Below, one piece after another: positions 1 to 8,506 of a stretch of 64,000 nt of DNA. The translations under genes were made by a program, and so were the position numbers. The notes beneath the pieces were generated by a model. It was not told the DNA's origin. It did no database searches and saw only the letters and a list, made by a program, of their open reading frames with translations. Location: assembly GCA_021324775.1 (NCBI GenBank), contig JAJPIM010000043.1, forward strand, positions 1 through 64,000, in the 5' to 3' direction. Numbering within the stretch: the first letter of the stretch is position 1; every line of letters begins with the position of its first letter. This DNA is from Gemmatimonadota bacterium. Lineage in GTDB: Bacteria; Gemmatimonadota; Gemmatimonadetes; Gemmatimonadales; Gemmatimonadaceae.

Positions 1-130
1 GGGGGGTGGGGGTGGGGGGGGGGGGTGGTGGGGCGGGGGGGGTGGGGGTTGGGGGTGGGGGGATTGGGTGGTGGGGTTGGGGGATAGGGGGGTTGGGGGT
101 TGGGCGTTGGGGGCGGCTTCACACAGATGC
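1..130. repeat. G/T-only low-complexity tract at window edge
   Basis: The first ~110 bases are almost only G with scattered T and single A or C. The tract could in principle form G-quadruplexes, but nothing like it occurs elsewhere in the window. It sits exactly where rpsB is normally found upstream of tsf. The likeliest explanation is a contig-end artefact (poly-G read tails). No gene is supported in it. Confidence 0.6.
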
Positions 131-139
131 GTGGTGACT

Positions 140-754
140 ATGACGACGACAAAGACGACGGCCGTGACGGCCAAAGAAGTCCAGGAGCTCCGCCAGCGGA
201 CCGGCGCGGGCATGATGGATAGCAAGCGGGCGCTCGAGGAAGCGAACGGTGACATGGAGCGCGCGGTCGACCTGCTGCGGAAGCGCGGTGCGGCCAAGGC
301 CGAGAAGCGGATGGACAAGGAAGCGCGAGAGGGAATGATCGGCCACTATCTGCACCACGACGGCAAGCTCGCGGTGCTGGTCGAGGTCAATTGCGAGACG
401 GATTTCGTGGCGCGCAATCCCGAGTTCCACACGCTTGTGCGGCACCTGGCCGAGCACATCGCGGCTGCGGCGCCATCGGCAATCGACAAGGATGGCGTGC
501 CACCCGATCGGGTGGAGCGCGAGCGGCGGCTGTTCGAGGAACAAGTGCGGGAGAGCGGCAAACCCGCGCACCTCCTCGACAAGATCGTGAGTGGCAAGAT
601 CGAATCGTTCTACAAGGACGTGGCGTTGCTGCACCAACGCTGGGTTCGCGACGACAAGATCGTCATCGGCGACCTGATCACGGAGTTCTCGGCCAAAGTT
701 GGCGAGCGCATCGTCGTACGCCGCTTCACCCGGTACCGGGTGGGCGAGGAGTAG
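140..754 (+). CDS. tsf: translation elongation factor Ts
   Basis: EF-Ts is the guanine nucleotide exchange factor that recycles EF-Tu-GDP during translation elongation in the cytoplasm. The 204-residue product opens with a UBA-like N-terminal domain carrying the family hallmark [12 protein letters not shown], then a core with [13 protein letters not shown], the standard EF-Ts signature. It is a short form of EF-Ts, lacking much of the second core subdomain found in the ~280-residue E. coli type. The ATG at 140 is chosen over an in-frame start at 68, because the extra 24 residues would come from the G-rich tract. It is followed after 8 bases by pyrH. The usual upstream partner rpsB is not visible. 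Confidence 0.95.
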   Translation: MTTTKTTAVTAKEVQELRQRTGAGMMDSKRALEEANGDMERAVDLLRKRGAAKAEKRMDKEAREGMIGHYLHHDGKLAVLVEVNCETDFVARNPEFHTLVRHLAEHIAAAAPSAIDKDGVPPDRVERERRLFEEQVRESGKPAHLLDKIVSGKIESFYKDVALLHQRWVRDDKIVIGDLITEFSAKVGERIVVRRFTRYRVGEE

Positions 755-762
755 ACGCGCTC

Positions 763-1503
763 GTGACCGATGGCGCCGCGACGGGTGCGGCATCCGCCCT
801 CAAGTACCCGCGGGTGCTCCTCAAGCTGTCCGGGGAGGCGCTCGCAGGACCGAAGGGATTTGGATTCGATTTCGACGTCATCGAGGAGCTCGCCCGTGAG
901 ATCAACGACGCGGTCGCGCTTGGCGCGGAAATCGGGTTGGTGATCGGTGGCGGCAACATCGTGCGCGGCGCGCAGTTGCACGACATGGGGATGGACCGGG
1001 TGAGTGCCGACTACATGGGGATGCTTGGCACCGTCATCAATGCGCTCGCGCTGCAGGATGTGCTGGAGCGGCGCGGGCTCGAGACGCGGGTGATGACTGC
1101 GATCCGGATGGAGGAGTTGGCGGAGCCGTTCATCCGGCGGCGCGCCATCCATCACATGGAGCTGAAGCGCACCGTGATTTTTGCCGCCGGCACGGGCAAT
1201 CCCTATTTCACGACCGACACGGCCGCCGTCCTGCGCGCGATTCAGATGAAGGCCGATGTCATCATCAAGGCCACGAACGTCGACGGCGTGTATTCTGCCG
1301 ATCCGAAGCGCGATCCGACCGCGACGCGGTACGACGAGGTGAGCTACCGCGACGTGATGCGCGACGAGCTCGGCGTGATGGACCAGACCGCGATCACGCT
1401 GTGCAAAGAAAACGAGTTGCCACTGGTCGTCCTCAATATTCACTCGCCGGGGGCCGTACCCCGGGTCATCCGCGGCGAACGCGTCGGCACGCTTGTCCGG
1501 TGA
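763..1503 (+). CDS. pyrH: UMP kinase
   Basis: PyrH phosphorylates UMP to UDP with ATP, an essential step of pyrimidine nucleotide synthesis; it is a cytoplasmic hexamer of the amino-acid-kinase fold. Visible motifs in the 246-residue product are LLKLSGEAL near the N-terminus, the glycine-rich IGGGNIVRG loop, [12 protein letters not shown] and the ATP-side [12 protein letters not shown]. The GTG at 763 lies 8 bases after the tsf stop and gives the family's usual length; no ATG is available nearby in frame. The order tsf-pyrH-frr is conserved in many bacteria and suggests co-transcription. Confidence 0.95.
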   Translation: MTDGAATGAASALKYPRVLLKLSGEALAGPKGFGFDFDVIEELAREINDAVALGAEIGLVIGGGNIVRGAQLHDMGMDRVSADYMGMLGTVINALALQDVLERRGLETRVMTAIRMEELAEPFIRRRAIHHMELKRTVIFAAGTGNPYFTTDTAAVLRAIQMKADVIIKATNVDGVYSADPKRDPTATRYDEVSYRDVMRDELGVMDQTAITLCKENELPLVVLNIHSPGAVPRVIRGERVGTLVR

Positions 1504-1523
1504 GCGCTCGCTCCCGCGAGCGC
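1504..1523 (+). terminator. GC hairpin between pyrH and frr
   Basis: Directly after the pyrH stop, GCGCTCGC and GCGAGCGC form a perfect 8-bp stem with a 4-base loop (TCCC). There is no T-run, so it is unlikely to be a full intrinsic terminator. It may instead cause pausing or attenuation, or stabilise the mRNA between pyrH and frr. Confidence 0.4.
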
Positions 1524-1564
1524 CCCGGGCGGCGCTGGCGGCGTCCTAGTCTCCGGAGCACCGC

Positions 1565-2134
1565 ATGAGTCCCAGCACGACCACGACCATCCCGCAGATC
1601 CTCAAGGACTGCCGGACCGCCATGGAGAAGGCAGTGGAGAGCGCCCGCCGCGAACTGGGGTCGATCCGGAGTGGCAAGGCGACACCGGCGCTCCTCGATA
1701 CCGTTCGGGTCGACGCCTACGGGCAGATGATGCCGGTCAACCAGGTCGCGTCGGTCGCGGCACCGGAGCCACGGCTCCTCATCGTGACCCCGTGGGACAA
1801 GGGACTTGCCAGGGCCATCGAGAAAGCGATCCGCGAGTCGGATCTCGGGCTCGACCCGGCAGTCCAGGGAGCGATCATCCGCGTGCCGCTGCCATCGCTC
1901 AACGAGCAGCGGCGGCGCGATCTTGTGAAGATCGTGCACAAGCTGGCTGAGGAAGGGCGGGTGGGTGTGCGGCACGCGCGGACGGAATCGCGGGACCGTC
2001 TCAAGAAGATGGACAAGGTGTCGGAGGACGACGTCAAGCACGGCGAGAAAGAGTTGCAGAAAATGCACGACGACTTCGTGCGCAAGATCGATGAGACGCT
2101 GAAGGCTAAGGAAGCCGAGATCATGGAAGTGTGA
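1565..2134 (+). CDS. frr: ribosome recycling factor
   Basis: RRF acts with EF-G to split post-termination ribosomes. The 189-residue product matches the ~185-residue family length and carries ARRELGSIRSGKATPALLD, the central INQ/PWDK-type segment (IVTPWDKGLARAIEKAI), and the helical C-terminus RRRDLVKIVHKLAEEGRVGVR. A GGAG about 6 bases upstream of the ATG supports the start. The gene belongs to the tsf-pyrH-frr translation block; its stop overlaps the uppS start by one base (TGATG), suggesting translational coupling. Confidence 0.96.
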   Translation: MSPSTTTTIPQILKDCRTAMEKAVESARRELGSIRSGKATPALLDTVRVDAYGQMMPVNQVASVAAPEPRLLIVTPWDKGLARAIEKAIRESDLGLDPAVQGAIIRVPLPSLNEQRRRDLVKIVHKLAEEGRVGVRHARTESRDRLKKMDKVSEDDVKHGEKELQKMHDDFVRKIDETLKAKEAEIMEV

Positions 2135-2895
2135 TGACGGCGCCGGCTGAACCGACGGCAGACGAGCTGCTCGGGCGCATCCGCGTCCAGGGCGGCGTCC
2201 CGCGCCACGTGGCCATCATCATGGATGGCAACGGGCGGTGGGCGCGGGAGCGTCTCATGCCGCGTCCATACGGGCATCGGTCGGGGATGAAGGCCGTGCG
2301 GGACGTCGTGGAGGGTGCCGTCGAGTCGGGCCTGGAGGTGCTGTCGCTGTTCGCCTTTTCGCAGGAGAATTGGCAGCGGCCTCCCGTCGAGATCACGGCG
2401 CTGATGTCGCTGCTCGAGGAGTACATCGCGCGAGAAGCCGATGAGTTGCGCGATCGCGGCGTGCGGGTGCGCATCCTCGGCGATCTGGACCGCCTCACGC
2501 CGGCGGCGGCAAGCGCGGTCAACCGTGTCGTAGCCGAGACCGAGCACAACGACCGGCTCCGGCTCAATCTGTTCATTTCCTACGGTGGCCGGGCCGAGCT
2601 GGTGCGGGCGGCACAACTGCTGGCACGCGATGCTCAGGCCGGGCGCCTGGTCCCCGACGAGATCACCGAGGCCGACTTCCAGAGGCGATTGTATACGGCG
2701 GATTGCCCGGATCCCGATCTGCTGATCCGCACGTCGGGCGAGCAGCGGATCTCCAATTTCCTTCTCTGGCAGATGGCATACACCGAGTTGTTCATCTCAC
2801 CGGTCCTGTGGCCGGACTTCGGGCGGCGGGAGCTGTACGAGGCGATACTGGACTACCTCAATCGGGAACGCCGTTTCGGCCGCGTCTCCGCCTAG
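2134..2895 (+). CDS. uppS: isoprenyl transferase (undecaprenyl diphosphate synthase)
   Basis: This cis-prenyltransferase condenses isopentenyl diphosphate onto farnesyl diphosphate to make the C55 lipid carrier for peptidoglycan. Signatures are IMDGNGRWA with the metal-binding Asp, YGHRSGMK, FAFSQENWQRP, and the C-terminal RTSGEQRISNFLLWQ followed by YTELFI. Its length of 253 residues is typical. The ATG at 2134 shares one base with the frr stop; a GTG one codon earlier is an equally possible start. It is followed by cdsA and dxr, so lipid carrier, phospholipid and isoprenoid precursor genes are grouped. Confidence 0.95.
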   Translation: MTAPAEPTADELLGRIRVQGGVPRHVAIIMDGNGRWARERLMPRPYGHRSGMKAVRDVVEGAVESGLEVLSLFAFSQENWQRPPVEITALMSLLEEYIAREADELRDRGVRVRILGDLDRLTPAAASAVNRVVAETEHNDRLRLNLFISYGGRAELVRAAQLLARDAQAGRLVPDEITEADFQRRLYTADCPDPDLLIRTSGEQRISNFLLWQMAYTELFISPVLWPDFGRRELYEAILDYLNRERRFGRVSA

Positions 2896-2905
2896 GCGCG
2901 AGCCC

Positions 2906-2963
2906 ATGCGGCGGATGCCATGCGGCGCATGCCCATGAAGCGCATGCCCATGACGCGCGTGCG
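2906..2963 (+). repeat. 14-15 bp tandem copies of the cdsA start region
   Basis: Between uppS and cdsA the start segment of cdsA (ATGAGGCATATGCC) is preceded by four diverged copies, with ATGs at 2906, 2920, 2935 and 2950 (spacings 14, 15, 15, 14). The ATG at 2920 opens a 15-codon reading frame (MRRMPMKRMPMTRVR) that ends in a TGA overlapping the cdsA ATG as ATGA. The ATG at 2906 opens a 10-codon frame ending at 2938. The peptides mirror the CdsA N-terminus MRHMP. Confidence 0.75.
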
Positions 2964-3848
2964 ATGAGGCATATGCCGGAGTTGGCCCAGCGCATCGCCT
3001 TCGGTGCCGTCGCGGCGCCGCTCACCATCTGGATCATCATGATTGGCGGTGCGCCGCTGGTGGGGCTCCTCGCGCTGACGGGCGGGGTCGGCGCGTGGGA
3101 GTTGTTCCGGATCGCGCGGGCTGGCGGAGCGCGGCCGATCGAGGCCGCCGGCATTCCGCTGGCTGCCCTGATTCCGATCGTGCTGGCCGCGGAGCCCAGG
3201 GGTGTTTTCACCGTCGCGCCGGGCTTCGCCGCCGCCGTGCTGATGATCGTCATGGCGCTCGCCATCTGGATACGGAGGGACGACGGGCACGCCCTGTCGG
3301 CGGTGGCGACGACCCTGTTCGGCGCGTCGTATACGGGTGGTCTTCTCAGCTTCGCGTTCGCGATCCGCTACTATCGGTACGTGGCCGACGACCGGGCTGG
3401 CATTGCGCTCCTGCTGCTTCCACTGCTGCTCACGTGGGCCAACGACATCGGCGCGTACGCGGTGGGACGGGCACTTGGGCGCCGCAAGCTGATCCCGGCG
3501 ATAAGTCCCGGCAAGACCGTGGCGGGGGCCATCGGCGGTGTCGTCGTGACGGTCGCTGCGTGCTGGCTGTACGTCGGGCGCGTCCTCGTGCCATCGGCGG
3601 ATCTCGGTTTGAGTCTGTCGGGCATCGTGATCTTCGGCGTGGCCGTGAGCGTGGCGGCGCAGATCGGCGACCTCGCCGAATCACTGCTCAAGCGCGAGGC
3701 CGGCGTGAAGAACAGCTCCCGGCTGTTCCCGGGGCATGGCGGGGTGCTGGACCGCGTGGACAGCTTGTTGTTCGTGCTGCCCGTCGCGTACATCATGTTC
3801 GGCATCCCGGGCTTCCTGGTGATGTCGCCAATGAGCACCATTCGATGA
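2964..3848 (+). CDS. cdsA: phosphatidate cytidylyltransferase (CDP-diglyceride synthase)
   Basis: CdsA converts phosphatidic acid and CTP to CDP-diacylglycerol, the precursor of all phospholipids, in the inner membrane. The 294-residue product has about eight hydrophobic segments, and the C-terminal signature SLLKR....KN.......PGHGGVLDRVDS. One oddity: the family pattern has K-D after the K-R, and here the position is Asn (VKNSS). The HGG..DR.D core is intact. The start could be ATG 2964 or ATG 2973; 2964 is preferred because it makes an ATGA junction with the upstream mini-ORF. The stop overlaps a further ATGA that begins the array leading into dxr. Confidence 0.92.
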   Translation: MRHMPELAQRIAFGAVAAPLTIWIIMIGGAPLVGLLALTGGVGAWELFRIARAGGARPIEAAGIPLAALIPIVLAAEPRGVFTVAPGFAAAVLMIVMALAIWIRRDDGHALSAVATTLFGASYTGGLLSFAFAIRYYRYVADDRAGIALLLLPLLLTWANDIGAYAVGRALGRRKLIPAISPGKTVAGAIGGVVVTVAACWLYVGRVLVPSADLGLSLSGIVIFGVAVSVAAQIGDLAESLLKREAGVKNSSRLFPGHGGVLDRVDSLLFVLPVAYIMFGIPGFLVMSPMSTIR

Positions 3849-3886
3849 GCGCCGTTCCGTGAGCGCCGTTCCGTGAGCGCCCTTCG
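3845..3886 (+). repeat. three 14-bp mini-ORF units leading into dxr
   Basis: Three tandem 14-base units fill the cdsA-dxr gap: ATGAGCGCCGTTCC, GTGAGCGCCGTTCC and GTGAGCGCCCTTCG. The dxr start ATGAGC follows immediately at 3887. Each unit is a five-codon reading frame (MSAVP, MSAVP, MSALR) ending in a TGA that overlaps the next start as GTGA or ATGA. The cdsA stop itself overlaps the first ATG. Every junction between cdsA and dxr is therefore a 4-base stop-start overlap. Confidence 0.85.
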
Positions 3887-5107
3887 ATGAGCAGGCGAAT
3901 CCCTGGGGCTCCGGCTGTCCGGCACCTTGCCGGCGCCCGCATCCGCGGCGTCGCGGTGCTTGGCTCGACCGGCTCGATCGGGACGACCGCACTCCGGGTG
4001 CTCGAACGGCAGCGAGCGTCGTTTCGAGTCGATGCGCTGACCGCCTACGGGAATGCGCTGCTGCTCGAAGACCAGGCCGGTCGCTTCAGCCCTGCGTATG
4101 TAGGACTCGTCCAGAACGGCGGGACGTATCCCGCGGAGTGGCAGGTCGGCCCCGAATGTCTGGTGACAGCCGCGACGCTGCCGAGCGTGGACATCGTCGT
4201 GAATGCGGTGGTCGGCGCGGCCGGCCTGGATGCGACGCTCGCGGCATTGCGGGCAGGGAAGCGTGTCGCGCTCGCCAATAAAGAGACCCTCGTGACGGCC
4301 GGCGAGCTGGTGACTGCGGCCGCCACGTCGGGCGGCGGCGAGATCGTGCCGGTCGACAGTGAGCATTCGGCCATCCTGCAGTGTCTCGGACGGCGGCCGG
4401 CGAGTGACATCCGGCGGCTGATCTTGACCGCGTCAGGCGGGCCGTTCCGGGGATGGTCGCGAGATCAGCTCGAACGGGCAACGGTTGCCGACGCGCTACG
4501 CCATCCCACGTGGAGCATGGGTCGCAAGATCACCGTGGACAGCGCGACGCTCGCCAACAAGGCGCTCGAAGTCATCGAGGCGCACTATCTCTTCGGCGTA
4601 CCATACGATCGGATCGAGGTGGTCGTCCATCCACAGAGCGTGGTGCATTCGTTCGTGGAGTTCATCGATGGGAACGTACTGGCGCAGGTCGGGATGCCGA
4701 CGATGGAGCTGCCGGTGCTCTACGCGCTGACGCATCCCGAACGGCTGCCGGACGACGGGGTACCACCGTTCGATCCCGTGACCGCGTCACCGCTGACGTT
4801 CGAGCGGGTCCGGGTCGATGACTTCCCGGCGCTGGCGCTGGGGATGGCGGCGGGCCGAGCAGGCGGCGCCGCGCCGGCGATATTCAATGCGGCGAACGAG
4901 CAAGCCGTGGCGTTGTTTCTCGAGGGGTTGATGACTTTTGCCGGGATCGCGCGCGCGATCGAATCCGCACTCGGGTCGCTGGCCGGATTGCCAGCCGGCG
5001 ATCGGCAGGCGCTGAAAGCGGCCGATACCGCGGCGCGGGCGCATGTCCGCCAGCGGGCGGGTGGCGCGGTCGGCGCGAGCGCGATCCAGGGGGGAGCAGG
5101 GTGCTGA
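3887..5107 (+). CDS. dxr: 1-deoxy-D-xylulose-5-phosphate reductoisomerase
   Basis: Dxr converts DXP to 2-C-methylerythritol 4-phosphate with NADPH, the first committed step of the MEP isoprenoid pathway. The 406-residue product has the NADPH loop VLGSTGSIG near residue 25, ANKETLV, the metal-site segment DSEHSAI, ASGGPFR, and the substrate-binding block MGRKITVDSATLANKALE, followed by VHPQSVVHSF and MPTMELPVLYAL. It is full length. The N-terminus MSRRIP resembles the peptides of the upstream mini-ORFs. It overlaps rseP by 7 bases. Confidence 0.96.
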   Translation: MSRRIPGAPAVRHLAGARIRGVAVLGSTGSIGTTALRVLERQRASFRVDALTAYGNALLLEDQAGRFSPAYVGLVQNGGTYPAEWQVGPECLVTAATLPSVDIVVNAVVGAAGLDATLAALRAGKRVALANKETLVTAGELVTAAATSGGGEIVPVDSEHSAILQCLGRRPASDIRRLILTASGGPFRGWSRDQLERATVADALRHPTWSMGRKITVDSATLANKALEVIEAHYLFGVPYDRIEVVVHPQSVVHSFVEFIDGNVLAQVGMPTMELPVLYALTHPERLPDDGVPPFDPVTASPLTFERVRVDDFPALALGMAAGRAGGAAPAIFNAANEQAVALFLEGLMTFAGIARAIESALGSLAGLPAGDRQALKAADTAARAHVRQRAGGAVGASAIQGGAGC

Positions 5108-6282
5108 CGTTTCTTCGCGATCACGTGTCGTGGCTGGCGCCGGTCCTGGTGTTCGGCCTTCTCATATTCGTACACGAGCTCGGACACTTCATCGCCGCGA
5201 AGGCGACCGGCGTCTACGCGCCGCGGTTCTCGATCGGTTTCGGGCCCGCGCTGTGGGCGCGCCGCTGGGGTGAGACCGAGTACCAACTTGCCGTGTTCCC
5301 GCTCGGCGGCTACGTGCGCATGGCGTCTCGTGATGACGAGCCCGCGGCGATCCTCGAGGGAGGTTCGGAGGAATCGCCCGCGGCACAGGCCGCCCATCAG
5401 GATCCCAACGCGATGATGCCGTTCGGGCCGCGCCCGATTCCGCCCAACCGGTGGTTCGAGTCGAAGCCGCTGTGGGCGCGGCTCGTGATCATGCTGGGCG
5501 GCGTCACGATGAACGCCGTGCTCGCCTACGTGATCCTTGCCGGCATCAACCTGTACTACGGGCGGCCGGTGCCGTCGGACTCACCGGTGTTCGACTACGT
5601 CCTGCCGCAGAGCGCCGGTGCGGCGGTGGGACTCACAGGCGGGGACAGCGTGGTCGCTGTCGGTGGCCAACCGATCACGGGCTGGAAGGATCTGGTCGCG
5701 CACGTCTCGCCGTACCCGAACGTTCCCATCTCGATCACTGTGATGTCGCACGGCACGGCGCGGACCGTCACCGTGACGCCGCGGCCAACTCCCGACACGA
5801 ATTTCACATCGGGTGTGATCCGGACTGTCGGGAAGATCGGCGCCGCCCCGCGCCTGGACGGCCGCCGGCATCCGATGCCGCTGCCGCAGGCATTGACCCT
5901 GGCGTGGCGCGTCACCGGCAACATGGCGGGACTGATCTTTGTGTCGGTACACGATCTGGTGACGAGGAAGGAATCGCTCACCAGCCTGGCGGGCCCCGTT
6001 GGGATCGCGCGAATGTCCGTCGAGACAGCCCGAAGCGGTCTCGAGAGCCTGTGGACTCTGATCGCCCTGCTCAGCATAAATCTCGCGATCCTCAACCTGC
6101 TGCCGATCCCGATCCTCGACGGCGGCCAGATACTCGTGAACGTTCTCGAAGCGGTCAAAGGCCGCCCGTTCAGCCTTCGGACGCGCGAATACATCCTACG
6201 GGTCGGGCTCGTCGCGATCGGGGCGCTCTTCCTGCTCGTGATGTTCAACGACGGGTGCCGGGTCTTCAGCGGGCTCTGCTGA
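5101..6282 (+). CDS. rseP: RIP metalloprotease RseP (site-2 protease family)
   Basis: This intramembrane zinc metalloprotease cleaves membrane-bound anti-sigma factors and signal-peptide remnants. In the 393-residue product the zinc motif HELGH is at residues 25-29 inside the first membrane helix, a PDZ domain lies in the middle (around residues 180-240), and the second catalytic segment NLLPIPILDGGQ lies near the C-terminus, followed by further membrane helices. The GTG start overlaps dxr by 7 bases, a common arrangement of this pair. Which anti-sigma factor it cuts is unknown; the two membrane-anchored candidates in this window are distant. Confidence 0.94.
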   Translation: MLTFLRDHVSWLAPVLVFGLLIFVHELGHFIAAKATGVYAPRFSIGFGPALWARRWGETEYQLAVFPLGGYVRMASRDDEPAAILEGGSEESPAAQAAHQDPNAMMPFGPRPIPPNRWFESKPLWARLVIMLGGVTMNAVLAYVILAGINLYYGRPVPSDSPVFDYVLPQSAGAAVGLTGGDSVVAVGGQPITGWKDLVAHVSPYPNVPISITVMSHGTARTVTVTPRPTPDTNFTSGVIRTVGKIGAAPRLDGRRHPMPLPQALTLAWRVTGNMAGLIFVSVHDLVTRKESLTSLAGPVGIARMSVETARSGLESLWTLIALLSINLAILNLLPIPILDGGQILVNVLEAVKGRPFSLRTREYILRVGLVAIGALFLLVMFNDGCRVFSGLC

Positions 6283-6656
6283 CCGCGACCGCGGTCGCGG
6301 CCTTTTCTCTCTGGGCATCGGCGGCACGCGCGCAGTCGGCGTACGTGCGGTTCGATGTCGCGTCGGTCGCCGACACGACGTTTACCTTCGCGATCGTCGG
6401 CGCACGGTGGGTCTCGCCCGGCCAGGTCGGACTCGCGGTCGATCCCGCGCACCGTGACGCGCTGATCGCGCGGATTCGGATTGCCAATGTCGACAGCGGC
6501 GTGGCGACCGGGGTGGTCATGAGCCAGACCGCCCGCCTCAACACCTCATACGTTGTGCTGTTGTCACAGCCCAAGCGCCGGTTTTACGCGCAGCCCTGGT
6601 TTTGGGGGGCGGCGCTGGCCGGCGGCGTACTGGGGTATCTCGTGCACGGGCATTGA
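6255..6656 (+). CDS. small secreted or anchored protein of unknown function
   Basis: This 133-residue product is not recognised. Its N-terminus looks like a signal peptide: a short basic stretch, a hydrophobic run (LLTATAVAAFSLWASA) and an ARAQS cleavage-like site near residue 25. A ~75-residue domain with beta-strand-like alternation follows (ADTTFTFAIVGARWVSP), and the C-terminus has a hydrophobic segment (FWGAALAGGVLGYLVHGH) that could be a membrane anchor. The GTG at 6255 overlaps the 3' end of rseP by 28 bases in another frame, so the two are probably translationally coupled. A role with the RseP protease is inferred from position only. Confidence 0.65.
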   Translation: MPGLQRALLTATAVAAFSLWASAARAQSAYVRFDVASVADTTFTFAIVGARWVSPGQVGLAVDPAHRDALIARIRIANVDSGVATGVVMSQTARLNTSYVVLLSQPKRRFYAQPWFWGAALAGGVLGYLVHGH

Positions 6657-6725
6657 GCGTGGGGCTGCCCGGCTGTGGCGGCGAACGCCGGCTAATGCTG
6701 CGACAGGTCCGTGTTAGGTACCGCG

Positions 6726-8282
6726 TCAGGTACCGCACACGAGCTTGATGCGAACCGACGTCGCGGGCTGGTTGGCCTGGACGTGCAGCGTGTCCCGATA
6801 CGAGGCGCAGTACCGGGCCGAGATCTCGATAGCGTAGTCGCCGACGGGCAGGGTGAGCGGGGTGGCGGTAGGCGTGGTGCCCCTGATCACATGGCCATCG
6901 TCGAGCGCCTGGAGGGTGTAGCTGGCCCCCGCGGGGTCCGCTTCGAGGCTCACGGTGCCCGACCCGCGCGCACTCGGTTCGGCGGCGACCGCCGGCGTGG
7001 GGGTTCTGGAGTGGGAGGCCTTGCTGGAACGCGCGTGGGCCGGGCGGGTCGAGGCTCCCCGATGCAAGGGCGAGGACTCGCTCGGGGATTTCGACCCCGG
7101 CACCGGAACCTGGTCCGGAATCCGGCTGGACGAGGCAGCGGTGGTGTCCGGGGGCGTGGCGGTGGTCGAGGTTGCCGGCGGGTTTGAGGTGCCGGGGTCG
7201 GTGGCCGAGGGTTCCGTCGCGGCCAGTGGCACCCCGTCGGCGGCCGTTTGGCCGGGAGTCGTGTCGTGGGCCGCCGAGCCACGGCGCGCCAGGTAGACGC
7301 CGCCCCAGGCCAGGGCGGCCAGCAGCCCCACGGTGACGGCGCCGGCCGCAACGCGGCGCCGGGACGTGGCACGTAGGGTCTCCCAGACTCTCGGGCTCGT
7401 GGGTGTGCCCGACGTCCCGATCGGCGGTGTGCTGCGCATGGCGATTGTCTCGTTGCGCTCGAAACTCAACGCTCCCAACGCCTGGCACAGCGCCTCGCCC
7501 GTCTGGAACCGCGCGGCCGGGTCCTTCTCGAGGCACCGCATGATCACGCGCTCGATATCGCGGGAGAGCAACGAGTTGTGGACCCGCGGCTTGGCTGGCT
7601 TGTCCTCGACGTGCTGGCGCGCGATCTCGTACCAGTCGTCCCCGGTAAACGGCAGGACTCCCGTGGCGGCCCGATAGAGGGTGACGCCGAGCGAGTAGAT
7701 GTCGGCGCGGCCATCGAGTGCCATCCCGCGCGCCTGCTCCGGCGAAAAATACTGCGGAGTGCCGACGACCATGTTCGTGCCGGTCTGCTGCACATAGTTC
7801 GAGACGGCGCGGGCGATGCCGAAATCGGCCACGATCGCATTGCCGTGGTCATCGAACAGGATGTTGTCGATCTTGATGTCGCGGTGGACGACGCCTTCGC
7901 GGTGAGCGAAGCCGAGCGCACTCGCGACGTCGATGCCCATGCGGATGAGGACCGGTTCGGGCAGCTTGGTGACGACCTCCAGGCGGTCGGGCAGTCCCTG
8001 TGGCAGGAAGTCCATGGCGAAGTAGACGGCCTCGCCGTCTTTGCCCACCGCGAAAATCTTGATGATGTTCGGGTGGCGGAGGCGCGCTGCAGTCGCGGCC
8101 TCGCGGCGGAAGCGCTGCTCGAACTGTTCGTCGCCGGCGTACTGGGGCTTGAGGACCTTGAGCGCGACCGGGATCTCGAGCTCGGGGTCGAACGCCTTGT
8201 AGACCCACGCGAAGCCGCCGGTGCCGATGATCGCATCGATGCGGAACTTGCCCAGCGTGCGCCCTAGAAATCGTTCAGGCAC
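6726..8282 (-). CDS. membrane-anchored serine/threonine protein kinase with PEGA-like tail
   Basis: The 518-residue Hanks-type kinase has the glycine loop GTGGFAWVYKA (residues 20-30), ATP-binding Lys42, catalytic HRDIKIDN (133-140; Ile replaces the usual Pro) and DFG (153-155). A basic stretch then a transmembrane helix (about 312-332) follows, then a long Pro/Thr/Ser-rich extracytoplasmic linker. The last ~75 residues resemble a PEGA domain (VSLEADPAGASY....GTTP....LPVGDYAIEI). This architecture fits a cell-envelope sensor kinase. The start is GTG. It is convergent with the upstream gene and divergent from rpsO; its substrate is unknown. Confidence 0.88.
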   Translation of the reverse strand: MPERFLGRTLGKFRIDAIIGTGGFAWVYKAFDPELEIPVALKVLKPQYAGDEQFEQRFRREAATAARLRHPNIIKIFAVGKDGEAVYFAMDFLPQGLPDRLEVVTKLPEPVLIRMGIDVASALGFAHREGVVHRDIKIDNILFDDHGNAIVADFGIARAVSNYVQQTGTNMVVGTPQYFSPEQARGMALDGRADIYSLGVTLYRAATGVLPFTGDDWYEIARQHVEDKPAKPRVHNSLLSRDIERVIMRCLEKDPAARFQTGEALCQALGALSFERNETIAMRSTPPIGTSGTPTSPRVWETLRATSRRRVAAGAVTVGLLAALAWGGVYLARRGSAAHDTTPGQTAADGVPLAATEPSATDPGTSNPPATSTTATPPDTTAASSSRIPDQVPVPGSKSPSESSPLHRGASTRPAHARSSKASHSRTPTPAVAAEPSARGSGTVSLEADPAGASYTLQALDDGHVIRGTTPTATPLTLPVGDYAIEISARYCASYRDTLHVQANQPATSVRIKLVCGT

Positions 8283-8421
8283 AGCGGGGGACCGGCGAGC
8301 GGGTGGGAATCGGGGGAGATCGCGGGAAAAGCGGGCTGGGGGGCACAGGAGGCGGCCGAAGGCTCGGCGCCCGCGCCGCCATGCACTACATCTCGCATGA
8401 AAACGCGAGCCGTGACATCCT

Positions 8422-8450
8422 TTACAGCAGTCTGCAACTCCAGTAAACTT
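8422..8450 (+). promoter_or_regulatory. sigma70-type promoter upstream of rpsO
   Basis: TTTACA and TAAACT are separated by exactly 17 bases in the 224-bp gap between the divergent kinase gene and rpsO. The downstream 56-base leader would carry any S15 autoregulatory structure. The element is read from consensus similarity only. Confidence 0.5.
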
Positions 8451-8506
8451 CTAGGCTTATTGAACTTTGGCGAGGAGCGCGCGACCGCGCGCCGGGAATA
8501 TATCAC

